Source of the DNA: Thiocapsa bogorovii
GTDB lineage: Bacteria > Pseudomonadota > Gammaproteobacteria > Chromatiales > Chromatiaceae
Assembly (NCBI RefSeq): GCF_021228795.1
Contig: NZ_CP089309.1
Location: 5,453,501-5,517,500, forward strand
Length of the DNA stretch: 64,000 bases
Direction: 5' to 3'
Each line of letters begins with the position of its first letter. Position 1 is the first letter of the stretch. Made by a program: the position numbers and the translations under genes. Below are positions 1-7,627 of the stretch, piece after piece. The notes beneath the pieces are model-generated. The model saw nothing but the letters and a program-made list of their open reading frames with translations, was not told the DNA's origin and did not search any database.

Positions 1-1
1 C

Positions 2-415
2 GTAAAAGCCGGTGTCGCCTCCGAGGAGACGGCATCGCTGATCAAAGAGGCAGAGGCGATCATGCCCGATCGCCAATTCACCAAGGCAAAAGAACTGGCC
101 CTCAAGGCGATGAAGCAAGACACCTTCGCCGTCGAGCAGGCCCAAGGCGCCACCGTCGACGGCGGCGCGGCAAAGCAAGCCGAAGCGGCGATCGCCGCAG
201 CCGAGGCTGCGCGCAAGAAGGCGAGCTCCGTCGGGGGCGAGTGGCGTGACACCGGCAAGATGATCAAAGAGGCGCAGGACCTCGCCAATTCCGGCGACTT
301 CGCCGCCGCAATTGCTCTGGCCGACAGCGCAAGGCGTCAAGGCGAGATGGGCTACGAACAAGCCATCGGCCAGCAAGGCGCGACCTTCCCTACCTACGTG
401 AAAAAACCGCAGTGA
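2..415 (+). CDS. soxK: SoxK, SoxXA-binding protein (5' end outside window)
   Basis: The reading frame is open to the left edge of the window, so only the C-terminal part (about 137 residues) is present. It is alanine- and lysine-rich and helical and contains the block AARKKASSVGGEWRDTGK followed by a second helix pair, which I recognise as the core of SoxXA-binding proteins (SoxK/SAXB). In that family the protein is periplasmic and binds the SoxXA cytochrome complex that attaches thiosulfate to SoxYZ. The next gene on the same strand is a rhodanese (soxL), matching the soxXAKL order of purple sulfur bacteria. Signal peptide and start lie upstream and cannot be seen. The assignment rests on motif and context. 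Confidence 0.85.
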   Translation, partial: VKAGVASEETASLIKEAEAIMPDRQFTKAKELALKAMKQDTFAVEQAQGATVDGGAAKQAEAAIAAAEAARKKASSVGGEWRDTGKMIKEAQDLANSGDFAAAIALADSARRQGEMGYEQAIGQQGATFPTYVKKPQ

Positions 416-482
416 CGGGATGACCGGGTCGCAGCAGACCCGCGACGGCCGCCCTTCTCAAATCGGAACAAGGAGACCAACG

Positions 483-1157
483 ATGCCGAAACAGACCACC
501 ACAACGATGCTCTTGATCGTCCTCGCGAGCACCCTAGCTGGCTCCGTGCTCGCTGCCGACAATCGGATCTCGGCCGACCTCGAGAGCGTGGATGTCATCC
601 ACAACGGCCAAACCGTGACCATTCAGCGCGGGCATGACCGTGACGCAACACTTCCCGCGATGTTCCAAAAGACCGATCGCGGCTGCCCGCCCTTCTGCGT
701 CCAGCCCATCGTCGCCCTTCCCGGCATCGGTACCATCGGCGAATTGGAAGTTTTGGACTATTTGCGCCGCAAGTCCCAAGGTGACGACAGCATCCTGGTC
801 GTCGACTCGCGTACACCCGATTGGGTCATGCGCGGGACGATCCCGGGCGCGATCAACATTCCCTGGAACAGGATCAGCTCAGATGCCGCCGGGACCTTCG
901 AAACGCCCGAGCAAGCGGATGCCTTCCGGCAGATCCTTGCGGACGAGTTCGACGGCACCTACGACGCCGAAAGCGATTCGTGGGATTTCACCGACGCGAA
1001 GACCCTCGTGCTCTTCTGCAACGGCCTTTGGTGCGGACAGTCCACCGAAAACATCAAGACCCTCGTCGATCTCGGCTACCCACTTCATAAGCTCAAGTGG
1101 TATCGCGGCGGCATGCAGGATTGGGTCAGTGTCGGCCTGACAACCGTCAAGCCCTGA
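483..1157 (+). CDS. soxL: SoxL, periplasmic rhodanese-like sulfurtransferase
   Basis: The protein has 224 residues. The ATG at 483 is preceded by AAGGAG and starts a clear signal peptide (cleavage near ASTLAGSVLA), so the longer upstream frame starting at 420 is rejected. A single rhodanese domain fills the rest: a DSRTPDWVMRGTIPGAINIP block and an active-site loop around LFCNGLWCGQS with the catalytic Cys near residue 179. A second Cys in the same loop is unusual and could form a disulfide. It follows soxK by 67 bases and probably shares its transcript. Family knowledge suggests sulfane-sulfur transfer in the periplasm during thiosulfate oxidation; the exact acceptor is not known. Confidence 0.85.
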   Translation: MPKQTTTTMLLIVLASTLAGSVLAADNRISADLESVDVIHNGQTVTIQRGHDRDATLPAMFQKTDRGCPPFCVQPIVALPGIGTIGELEVLDYLRRKSQGDDSILVVDSRTPDWVMRGTIPGAINIPWNRISSDAAGTFETPEQADAFRQILADEFDGTYDAESDSWDFTDAKTLVLFCNGLWCGQSTENIKTLVDLGYPLHKLKWYRGGMQDWVSVGLTTVKP

Positions 1158-1208
1158 TCGATAATGCCGGTTGGCTCTTGAGGAGCCGATCGGCAACATC
1201 TCGCGGTG

Positions 1209-1230
1209 AGGCGCCCTCCGGGCGCCTTTC
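1209..1230 (+). terminator. Rho-independent terminator after soxL
   Basis: An 8-bp GC-rich stem (AGGCGCCC / GGGCGCCT) with a 3-nt loop is followed by TTTC, about 50 bases after the soxL stop. It separates the sox transcript from the tRNA gene. Confidence 0.7.
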
Positions 1231-1284
1231 TTCGTCTCGTCCAAAACTAACCCTTTCCTCGGATCCGCAGTAGAATAGCGGCGC

Positions 1285-1369
1285 GCGCGGGTGGCGGAAC
1301 TGGTAGACGCACTGGATTTAGGTTCCAGCGGAGCAATCCGTGGGGGTTCGAGTCCCCCCTCGCGCACCA
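1285..1369 (+). tRNA. tRNA-Leu (anticodon UAG)
   Basis: The acceptor arm GCGCGGG pairs with CTCGCGC (one G-U pair), followed by discriminator A and an encoded CCA. The D-arm starts TGGCGGAACTGGTAGACGC, the anticodon loop TTTAGGT gives anticodon UAG, a long variable arm typical of leucine tRNAs is present, and the T-arm GGGGGTTCGAGTCCCCC is perfect. The integrase gene that ends 20 bases downstream in convergent orientation suggests that the 3' end of this tRNA is the attachment site (attL) of an integrative element. Confidence 0.95.
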
Positions 1370-1388
1370 ATACTTTCAAAGGCTTGGG

Positions 1389-2495
1389 TCATCCGATCCG
1401 CGCCAATTCGGTAGCTTCGTCCGGAGCGTGACTAAAACGTGACATATCGAGCCTGCCGACGGTCGTCCTGAGATTTTCCGGGGCGAGGTGGGCGTAACGT
1501 TCGGTCATCATGATCGTGCTGTGTCCCAACAGATCCCGGATCTCGGCGAGCGGTGCACCACCGGTCACCAGCCAAGCCGCGCAAGTGTGGCGTAGGTCAT
1601 GGAAGGTAAAGTCGGCAAGGTTTGCCGCCCGGCAGGCGGAGTAGAAAGCACCGCGAATATCCTTCGCCTGATGGCCGTCACGATACGCAAACACCCACTG
1701 GCTGTCGGGGCAATGCTCGGCGCGAAACCGAGCACGGCGCAGAATCGCCGCGCGTGCGGTTTCGCACAGTGGGACGCTGCGTCGCTTACCCGACTTGGTA
1801 TGGCGTCCTTCAAGGTGGATCAGATTCTGCTTGAGATCCACGCGGGCCCAATCGAGACCGAGCAATTCCCCTCGCCGACATCCCGTATAAAGAGCAACCG
1901 TGATGAGATCCGCCATGAACGGGGCTCGCGGGGCTCTCCCTGCAGCCGCGATCAAGGCAACCGACTCCTCGCGGGTAATCCAGCGCACCCGCCCCTCCGG
2001 TTCGGCCAGCTTGCGACCCGCGACGGGATTCGGCAGCATCCACTCAAGCTCGACGTTGGCGTACCCGATCGCCGCCGACAGTAGCGCCAAGTCCCGATTG
2101 ATCGTCGTGTCGCTGACTCCCTGCTCCCGTCTGCGCTCCACATACCCGCGCACATCCGCCGGTCCGAGCTCCTGCATGATTCTGCCGCTGAAGTGCCCGC
2201 GCAACGCGATCACGCGATACTTGTCCGTCTCGGCGCTGCGCTTGTGCCTGGCCGTTGCGTTCAGATAGACGACCATCAACTCTTCGAAGCTGCGCTTGGG
2301 TTGTTCGCCCCATTGTCGCTGGCGGTGAGTTTCGAGCTTCCATTTCGCAAGGAGTGCGTCGGCTTCCTGCCGGTCGCTCGTTCCAGTAGAGCATCTAACT
2401 CGCTGGCCGCTCGCGTCGGTGTAGGACGCCCACCACTTCTGGGAGTCGGAGCGACGATAGAGGCCATCTTGGTCTTGCTTACGCTTTCTAGGCAT
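1389..2495 (-). CDS. int: Tyrosine recombinase / integrase of the element
   Basis: The protein has 368 residues. An N-terminal DNA-binding half (a phage-type arm-binding start and a SAM-like core-binding domain to about residue 165) precedes a catalytic domain with all expected residues: Arg near 207 in TGCRRGELLGL, His299 and Arg302 in HDLRHTCAAW, His325 in LLGHS and the nucleophile Tyr334 in MTERYAHL. The gene runs toward the tRNA-Leu and stops 20 bases from it, the standard arrangement for integrases that target tRNA 3' ends. It should catalyse site-specific integration and excision of the element. All catalytic residues are intact. Confidence 0.95.
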   Translation of the reverse strand: MPRKRKQDQDGLYRRSDSQKWWASYTDASGQRVRCSTGTSDRQEADALLAKWKLETHRQRQWGEQPKRSFEELMVVYLNATARHKRSAETDKYRVIALRGHFSGRIMQELGPADVRGYVERRREQGVSDTTINRDLALLSAAIGYANVELEWMLPNPVAGRKLAEPEGRVRWITREESVALIAAAGRAPRAPFMADLITVALYTGCRRGELLGLDWARVDLKQNLIHLEGRHTKSGKRRSVPLCETARAAILRRARFRAEHCPDSQWVFAYRDGHQAKDIRGAFYSACRAANLADFTFHDLRHTCAAWLVTGGAPLAEIRDLLGHSTIMMTERYAHLAPENLRTTVGRLDMSRFSHAPDEATELARIG

Positions 2496-2722
2496 GTGCT
2501 TCTCTCCCGCACAGCCTGCCCCGCGCGGTTTGGATTATTACTCGGAGCGTTCTCCCCGTCTACGAACTGCCGCAGGCTGGCCGCACTGACCCGCACCGCA
2601 CGGCCGATCCTGATGCGCGAAAGCACGCAGTTCGGGTCGTCGAGAAGTCGGCGCACGGTGCGCGGGCTCACCGACAGCGCCAGGGCGGCGTCCTGGAGTG
2701 TGAGGGCAAGGGGTTCTTTCAT
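2276..2722 (-). CDS. Excisionase-like helix-turn-helix protein
   Basis: The first 60 residues, starting from the methionine of MKEPLALTLQDAALALSVSP, form a MerR/excisionase-type winged helix (ALSVSPRTVRRLLDD, then a glycine-containing wing RIGRAVRVSAASLRQFVDG). This family directs excision with an integrase or regulates it. An upstream in-frame Met at 2956 exists, but the sequence before 2722 is AT-rich and not protein-like. The C-terminal 75 residues overlap the integrase reading frame by 220 bases and are low-complexity, which suggests that the original stop codon was lost and the tail is read-through. It is cotranscribed with the integrase. Confidence 0.6.
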   Translation of the reverse strand: MKEPLALTLQDAALALSVSPRTVRRLLDDPNCVLSRIRIGRAVRVSAASLRQFVDGENAPSNNPNRAGQAVRERSTCLESVSKTKMASIVAPTPRSGGRPTPTRAASELDALLERATGRKPTHSLRNGSSKLTASDNGANNPSAASKS

Positions 2723-3401
2723 TGGGTCGATGTCCTTGATGTATCGGAGCTGTCGCGATCGCCGCCGCATACTGCAGGAGCGCAGCCTGTGCACCCGGTG
2801 GCCTTTGATGGTTTGGTTCTCAGCGCAAAGATCGCTCTTTCGAGATATATACTTTGGTTTTCGCTGTTTGTTGTCAAGAAAAAACATAATAACGCGAGAC
2901 AAAATCGCTCGACTCATAAGCACATAACATGAAGTAATGTATGTTTTATCGATCATAGATATCTATAAAAAATTATTTTTATTATTCTTCTTGCCGTTCT
3001 TTCAAGAGAAGCAGAAGTTTTCACAGACCGTGATTTCGCTCTAAAGAGATTGCTATCCTCGCTTTAAAGTAACCCTTCCTCAGTTATCTCTTCTGGATGC
3101 GCAGCGTTCGTAGATCACGTGTGACGATCGAGCATCTGGGCGGCCATCGTCTGAACTATGCGGTTTCCGACTCCGGTTAGACGCCCAATCTGCTGGGTAG
3201 GCTGATGTTTGGCCTCGCCTAAGGGGTGCCGCCCGAGTGCATCTGCGTCCTCGCCTTCAACAAATCCGCCACCCGTGCCTTTGCTCCAGACCAAGGCGCC
3301 GCCAGCGACGGCGAAGGCCCCGATGTTCTGCACCTCCCGTGATCCACGTCGGCGGCTGGCCCGGCGGCCCGGATATCACAGACAACGATTCGGAGCCCGG
3401 A
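2723..3401. other. Intergenic region with AT-rich segment upstream of excisionase/integrase
   Basis: I see no convincing gene. Bases about 2820-3070 are markedly AT-rich compared with the 65-70% GC surroundings and probably hold the promoter and control region for the excisionase-integrase operon. Open frames in 3115-3401 are GC-driven shadows. Confidence 0.5.
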
Positions 3402-4012
3402 ATGAACAGCACCATCGGAGGAAACCTCCGTTACCTGAGCAGGCGACCCGGTCGGACCCGGGCGGAGATGGCCAAGCGTGCCGGGGCCTCGCAAGCCTGG
3501 GTCTGCCGCATCGCTCGCACTCTGGATGTCGAGGTCATGGAACTGCTGCAACGCCGCGCCGAGCAGACGCGCGATTGGGCCTTGAGTCGGCGGAGACTGA
3601 CGCTCGCTCAACGGCTGGTGCTGCTCGCGCTGGTTGAGTATGCCGACGAACGGGGAGAGCAGTGTCTCGCCCCCTCGGTCTCCTGAAACGGATAACGGAG
3701 CTCAGCCGCCGCGGCATCATTAAGGCCCTGGGCAGGCCCGATGGCACCCTGATCGAGCGCGCGAGAGGCGAACCCGGACGAGCGACTCACTACCGGCTTC
3801 TGTTGTCCGCGCAGAAGGATCAAGGGTGCCTGGAATCGGGAACACCAGTTCCCGGGCGAGGGCAGGAAACCGGAGTCTCAGGGAACCCTGTACACAGCGC
3901 AGGGGAACCCAGTGCCCTATCCGGAGTAGGGAACACCGTGCCCATGGGTAGGGAACCCGGTTCCGTCCCCAGGGAACCCGGTTCCGTCGGTAGGGAACCG
4001 AGTTCTCTTTGA
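3402..4012 (+). pseudogene. Broken helix-turn-helix replication-type protein with repeated tail
   Basis: The first frame (from ATG 3402) encodes a winged-helix-like start with ALVEYADERGEQC, the kind of sequence found in replication-initiator or primosome-type proteins of mobile elements. It stops at 3686, inside where a WPSV.TLA-type helix would be expected. A second frame (about 3662-4012) continues with LKRITELSRRGII and PGRATHYRLL, the rest of the winged helix, then a tail of 7-residue repeats (REPGSVP, REPGSVG). I infer an internal deletion with frameshift. The repeated tail is encoded by the palindromic iterons annotated separately. No clear function remains unless the second frame is translated alone. 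Confidence 0.5.
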
Positions 4013-4029
4013 TAGGGAACACAGTTCCC
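3838..4029. repeat. Array of about nine palindromic iterons, 21-22 bp period
   Basis: The repeat unit is GGGAAC, 2-4 nt, GTTCCC. Good copies start at 3838, 3903, 3929, 3951, 3972, 3993 and 4015; two weaker ones sit near 3862 and 3881. Start-to-start distances are mostly 21-22 bp (range 19-26), about two helical turns, so all sites face the same side of the DNA. The array overlaps the end of the broken replication-type gene, like lambda ori inside gene O. It probably served as initiator binding sites; this is inference. Confidence 0.75.
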
Positions 4030-4621
4030 CCTAACCGGTATATTAACCGTCATAGAACCGTCAGTAAGTCGACGTCGTCGCGCGCGACCCCCGCTTTTCG
4101 CACGACACCCCGAAAGGGTCCACGATCCGGCGCGCCCGATTCCGCCCGACCGGGGATCCCGGCGCGCGTCGCCTCCCGGTCCGACACCGGAGCGAACTGC
4201 GCGCGTCGGGACGCCACCGTCATCCAGCGCCTGCAGACGCTTCGGCACGCGGACAAGACCCCGACTCGACCGCTTGGCATCCGCCACTCGCACAACGCAC
4301 ACGCCACCCTCCCCGGATCCACCGCGCACGATCGCGCACGGTCTCGCCGGGGCCGTCCGGCCCCCGGGCATTCTTCGACCGGCGGAGGTTCCGCCCTGCC
4401 CTGTCCGGCGCTTAGCCACCTCGAGCACAGGTTATCCACACGACCGACCACAGGGATTGTGAACAAAAAGGCCGGCGGCGCTTTGACGACCTCCCCGCTG
4501 CGCCGTCTGCGCAACGGCCGACACACCTGCGAGTAAAGCCGCGTTTTCGATCGCTTAGCGCCATCGCCGTCACGCCCGTCGGCCGGCACTCTGTCCGCAC
4601 CTTCACCGACCGGGCAGCGGC
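4030..4621. other. Non-coding stretch with DnaA box, possible replication or transfer origin
   Basis: There is no convincing gene in about 590 bases. A short AT-richer patch (4036-4070) directly follows the iterons. A perfect consensus DnaA box TTATCCACA lies at 4432-4440, followed by ACAGGGATTGTG. Iterons, an AT-rich patch and a DnaA box together suggest an origin, but no intact initiator is visible. Confidence 0.4.
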
Positions 4622-5392
4622 ATGCGACAGAACCTCGATTCACCCTTCGACGAGACACCCGGGCGTATTGCCCGACACCTCGCTGCCTCGCTGGCCGCCC
4701 TCGGGCTGGCGGCGGCGTCGTCGCTCGCGAACCCCGGCATGGCCGAGCCGTTGCCGAGGGCCTCGATCGCGCGCATGGCCCAGCTGCCGTCCGGCGGGCT
4801 GCAGGCGGTGGAGACCACCGACGGGGAGCTGCTGTTCTTCTCCGAGAACGGACGCTACGTGCTGCGCGGCAGTGCCGTGGATCTCTGGCACGGGGCCAAG
4901 CTCACCGCGTTCGATCAGACCCAACGCCTCGCCGGGCGCATCGATCTGGCGCGACTGAAGCTCGACGTGGCCGATCTGGGGGCGATCGACTTCGGCGAAG
5001 GCCCTGAGGTGGTGGTGTTCGTCGATCCCTTCTGCCCCCACTGCAGCGCACTCTACGCCGACCTGGCGCCGCTGCGCGCGACCTATCGCTTCCGGCTCGT
5101 CCCGATTCCGGTTCTGGGCGAGCCCTCGCAGCGCGCCGTGCTCGCGCTGGCGTGCCTGTCCGGATCCGCTCCCGAGCAGGCGCGCGACGCGCTGCTCGGC
5201 GGGCTGACGGCGGATCTCACGGAGCCCGCGGCGGGATGCGGCGAGTCGGTTGCCCAACGCACCCTGATCGCGGCCCAAATCCTCGGGATTCGCGGGACGC
5301 CGTTCCTGATCGCGCCGGACGGGCGCCTGCATCAAGGCCGCCCCGCCGACCTGGCAGCCTGGCTCGCCGCAGTCGAGGAGCGCGGCGAATGA
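4622..5392 (+). CDS. DsbC-like thiol:disulfide interchange protein of conjugation operon
   Basis: The protein has 256 residues and begins with an N-terminal signal-like segment (about 15-40). A small dimerisation-like domain lies near residues 45-115. The thioredoxin fold starts at VVVFVDPFCPHC with the redox pair CPHC and ends with the cis-Pro loop GIRGTPFLIAPDGR. In SXT/R391-type elements a DsbC-like isomerase sits at the head of the traC cluster and folds the cysteine-rich TraU, TraW and TraN proteins in the periplasm; the same genes follow here. It overlaps the next gene by ATGA. It is the first gene of the operon; the promoter is probably in the upstream 590-base gap. Confidence 0.85.
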   Translation: MRQNLDSPFDETPGRIARHLAASLAALGLAAASSLANPGMAEPLPRASIARMAQLPSGGLQAVETTDGELLFFSENGRYVLRGSAVDLWHGAKLTAFDQTQRLAGRIDLARLKLDVADLGAIDFGEGPEVVVFVDPFCPHCSALYADLAPLRATYRFRLVPIPVLGEPSQRAVLALACLSGSAPEQARDALLGGLTADLTEPAAGCGESVAQRTLIAAQILGIRGTPFLIAPDGRLHQGRPADLAAWLAAVEERGE

Positions 5393-5634
5393 TCCATGCC
5401 ACACCCCTGCTGCTGTGCGCAGCCCTGCTCGGGGGTTGCGCCTCGGGCAACCCCGAATACGCCTGTCCCGGCTATCCGGGCAAACCGCTCTGTCTGCCGC
5501 CGAGCGCCGTCTACAGCCTCAGCGACGGGGCCGGGCCACCGCCCGCGTCCGTCGCACGCGCCCTGCCGATCGAAACCGAAAGCGGGTTTGCAGCCGGGTC
5601 CGGTTGGGCGTGGACCACACGCCTGCGCGATTAG
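5389..5634 (+). CDS. traV: TraV-like lipoprotein, N-terminal half
   Basis: This is an 81-residue lipoprotein: signal with lipobox LLGGCAS, then EYACPGYPGKPLCLPPSAVY. The two further cysteines around PGYPG and the conserved Tyr match the N-terminal part of F-type TraV outer-membrane lipoproteins. The part of TraV that carries WIAPW is missing here and is found in the next lipoprotein. The start is fixed by ATGA overlap with the DsbC-like gene. TraV anchors the TraK-TraB core complex of the mating pore in the outer membrane; traK and traB are not in this window. Confidence 0.65.
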   Translation: MIHATPLLLCAALLGGCASGNPEYACPGYPGKPLCLPPSAVYSLSDGAGPPPASVARALPIETESGFAAGSGWAWTTRLRD

Positions 5635-5643
5635 GAGACCGCC

Positions 5644-6048
5644 ATGACCTCACGCCTCACGCTGCCGCTCATGCTCTCGGCGCTCGCCGCCCTGAGCGGC
5701 TGTGCCACCCGAGCGCCCGTCCCGGAACCGGTGGCGGCCAAAGACCAACGCCCCGCCGAGTATCAACCCAAACGCGCCGCCGCCTCGGCGATGCAGGCCT
5801 GGATCGCCCCCTGGGAGGATGCGACCGGCGATCTGTATCCGCCTTCCACGGTGTACATCGAGGTGCTGCGCGAGCACTGGCACTACGACGGCACTGCGCA
5901 CGGGCGCTTGACCGTGCTGCGGCCGTTGCAGGTGCAGCCGCGATCGCCCGCGCCGAGCGGTCCGCCGGTCATGCCCCCGGATGCTGTCGGGGCGGATCCG
6001 GCACACGCACCGGTGCACCTGCCGCGGGAGCAGAAGCGCGGCGCCTGA
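5644..6048 (+). CDS. TraV-like lipoprotein, C-terminal half
   Basis: This is a 134-residue protein with its own lipobox (LAALSGCAT). After a short linker it contains SAMQAWIAPWEDATGDLYPP followed by a Tyr-Ile-Glu and Trp-His-Tyr block, which matches the C-terminal signature of TraV (in F: LWIAPYIDNQDNVY). The two adjacent lipoproteins together account for one complete TraV. It follows the first half by 9 bases with AGGAG upstream. The Pro-rich tail may contact peptidoglycan or partner proteins, which is inference. Confidence 0.6.
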   Translation: MTSRLTLPLMLSALAALSGCATRAPVPEPVAAKDQRPAEYQPKRAAASAMQAWIAPWEDATGDLYPPSTVYIEVLREHWHYDGTAHGRLTVLRPLQVQPRSPAPSGPPVMPPDAVGADPAHAPVHLPREQKRGA

Positions 6049-6134
6049 ACACCGTGGTCCGGCGCAGGCCGGACGATCGGCCCCCTCGAACCCGCGCGCG
6101 ACGCGCGGTCATCAACCCTTCGGAGAAGCGCTTC

Positions 6135-6467
6135 ATGTTGTCCCCGCCCCCGTTGTCCGGCCGCGACCGCCGGACCCTCCTGTTCACGGGCATCGCCGCG
6201 ACGCTCGTTGTCGTGGCGATCTCCGCGACCGCCACGGCCGGAACCACCGGCACCGAGTTCTCGGCCCTCTACACCCTGCTCACCGGCTGGATGAGCGGTT
6301 CTCTGGGTCGTGTGGTGGCCGTGATCTTCATCATCATCGGCGTCATCGCCGGTGCCGCACGCCAGTCGATCATGGGCTTCGTCCTGGGGATCGCCGCCGG
6401 TGTGGGCATGTTCCTGGCCCCGGCGATCGTCGACGGCGTCGTCACCGCCACCCTGCCCGTCCTCTGA
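6135..6467 (+). CDS. traA: TraA-type conjugative pilin
   Basis: The product has 110 residues. The ATG at 6135 follows GGAGAAG by 7 bases. A leader with a hydrophobic stretch ends near ATATAG; the mature part starts GTEFSALYTLLTGWMSG and has two hydrophobic segments (VVAVIFIIIGVIAGAA and FVLGIAAGVGMFLAPAI). This is the TrhA/TraA pilin plan of SXT-type systems, where a TEF.sLY...GW.sG block is typical. The larger frame that extends left from here is a shadow of the TraV genes. The pilin sits in the inner membrane before assembly into the conjugative pilus. Confidence 0.75.
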   Translation: MLSPPPLSGRDRRTLLFTGIAATLVVVAISATATAGTTGTEFSALYTLLTGWMSGSLGRVVAVIFIIIGVIAGAARQSIMGFVLGIAAGVGMFLAPAIVDGVVTATLPVL

Positions 6468-6551
6468 TCGGAGTCTTCCGATCGCCCGGACCCCGACCAT
6501 CGGGTCCATTGCCGGGTCCCGACCACGGGACCCTTTCCACGCGAGGTCTTC

Positions 6552-7469
6552 ATGGTCGGATTCGACAGGCGCGCCATTGCCGGCGTGGCTCTCCTCATGG
6601 CGGTCTCGGTCGCGCACGCCGAGGTCGCTCCGCGGCTTCCCGAATCTCTGATCGGCGCGTTGCCCGGCGTCGGCGATCTCGTTGTTTATCCGCGCTCGGG
6701 CGAGGTCCACGTCTGCCGGCGCATCCCCCCGCGCGCTCCGGCCTGCACGAGCGCACGGCAGGTCATCGACGGTGCGCTCGCCAACCACGACGCCTGGCTC
6801 ACCCGTACCGCCGATCTGCTCTATCCGAACGATCCGGACATCGCGGTGCTCGATCGCGCCATCGCCCTCGCGCCGGATCGCGCGGACGGTCTTTTCCTCG
6901 TCGCCTATCGACTGGCACGGCACCGCGTCGCCGGCGTTGGGTCTCGGTCCCGGACGCTCGTCGTCACCCGCTGTGCGCCGATCCGGGATTCCGACGTCGG
7001 ATCCGAACCGACGGCGCTCTGCAGCGAAGCGGAATATCCCGTTGAACCGTCCGACGACGCGCAGACGACAGACGCGCACGCACGCGACGGTACCGGTCGC
7101 CTCGCCGTCGCCACGACCGCGCACGGCGTGGCCATCCTGCTCCCCGATGTTGGCGCGCTCTTCACGGCCGACGCGGTCGACCCGCTCGCCTGGGGCGCGG
7201 CGCACATCCGACGTCACACGCAGCCGGTGTTCGAACCGGCCTCCGCAACCGCGACCGAGCAGGCCAGCGAAGCGCACACCGCCGTCTTCGGACTGCATGC
7301 GGCCGAGCGCGGCGACGCGCTGATCGTCACGCGCGAAGCCCGGCTCGTCGCGCGCGGCGCACGCCTGGTATCGCACGGCATGTTGAATCCCGACCCGTGG
7401 GCCTCCGACCCGATGATCCGGGTCGAGGAGATCGTGCTGTTCGACCCGAACGAGAAGAGAACGCCATGA
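6552..7469 (+). CDS. Periplasmic protein of unknown function in the tra operon
   Basis: This 305-residue protein starts with a signal peptide (cleaved near VSVAHAE). The mature part has two early cysteines (VHVCRR and PACTSA), one pair in the middle (RCAPI, ALCSEAE) and an alanine-rich, charged C-terminal half; I recognise no domain. It lies between the pilin and the mini-protein upstream of traC. An ATG of the next gene overlaps its 3' end by 4 bases, so it belongs to the operon. A mating-pore accessory role is likely from position only. Confidence 0.6.
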   Translation: MVGFDRRAIAGVALLMAVSVAHAEVAPRLPESLIGALPGVGDLVVYPRSGEVHVCRRIPPRAPACTSARQVIDGALANHDAWLTRTADLLYPNDPDIAVLDRAIALAPDRADGLFLVAYRLARHRVAGVGSRSRTLVVTRCAPIRDSDVGSEPTALCSEAEYPVEPSDDAQTTDAHARDGTGRLAVATTAHGVAILLPDVGALFTADAVDPLAWGAAHIRRHTQPVFEPASATATEQASEAHTAVFGLHAAERGDALIVTREARLVARGARLVSHGMLNPDPWASDPMIRVEEIVLFDPNEKRTP

Positions 7470-7627
7470 GCCGATCCCGCACCGCCCCGGTCCAAGTGCG
7501 CTCGCCCTCCGGCAAACCCTTGAGCGACTGCGCCCGCCGCCGCGCCCGGGAGATGGTCCGCCGCGGCCGCGCGACCTGGATCTCGACGCAGCCCCCGATC
7601 ATCCAACTGACCGAGAAGCTCTCATGA
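7466..7627 (+). CDS. 53-residue PLMP/RRXRR-like mini-protein
   Basis: This very basic protein overlaps both neighbours by 4 bases (ATGA junctions), so it is surely translated as part of the operon. Its core VRSPSGKPLSDC, RRRAREMVRRGRATW and PPIIQL follows the order of the RRXRR/PLMP module found at the N-terminus of IscB/IsrB-type proteins (a basic strand, K-P-L-x-x-C, an arginine-rich helix and the end of a second strand). Here it stands alone without RuvC or HNH. Function unknown; RNA or DNA binding would fit its charge. Confidence 0.55.
   Translation: MSRSRTAPVQVRSPSGKPLSDCARRRAREMVRRGRATWISTQPPIIQLTEKLS

Noticed and set aside
4009-4658. Frames of 175 and 202 codons on both strands
   Set aside because: Arg/Pro-rich products without motifs; the stretch is better explained as a non-coding origin-type region.
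5883-7376. A 497-codon frame on the minus strand
   Set aside because: It is the shadow of GC-rich tra genes; the product is Arg/Gly-rich without domains.
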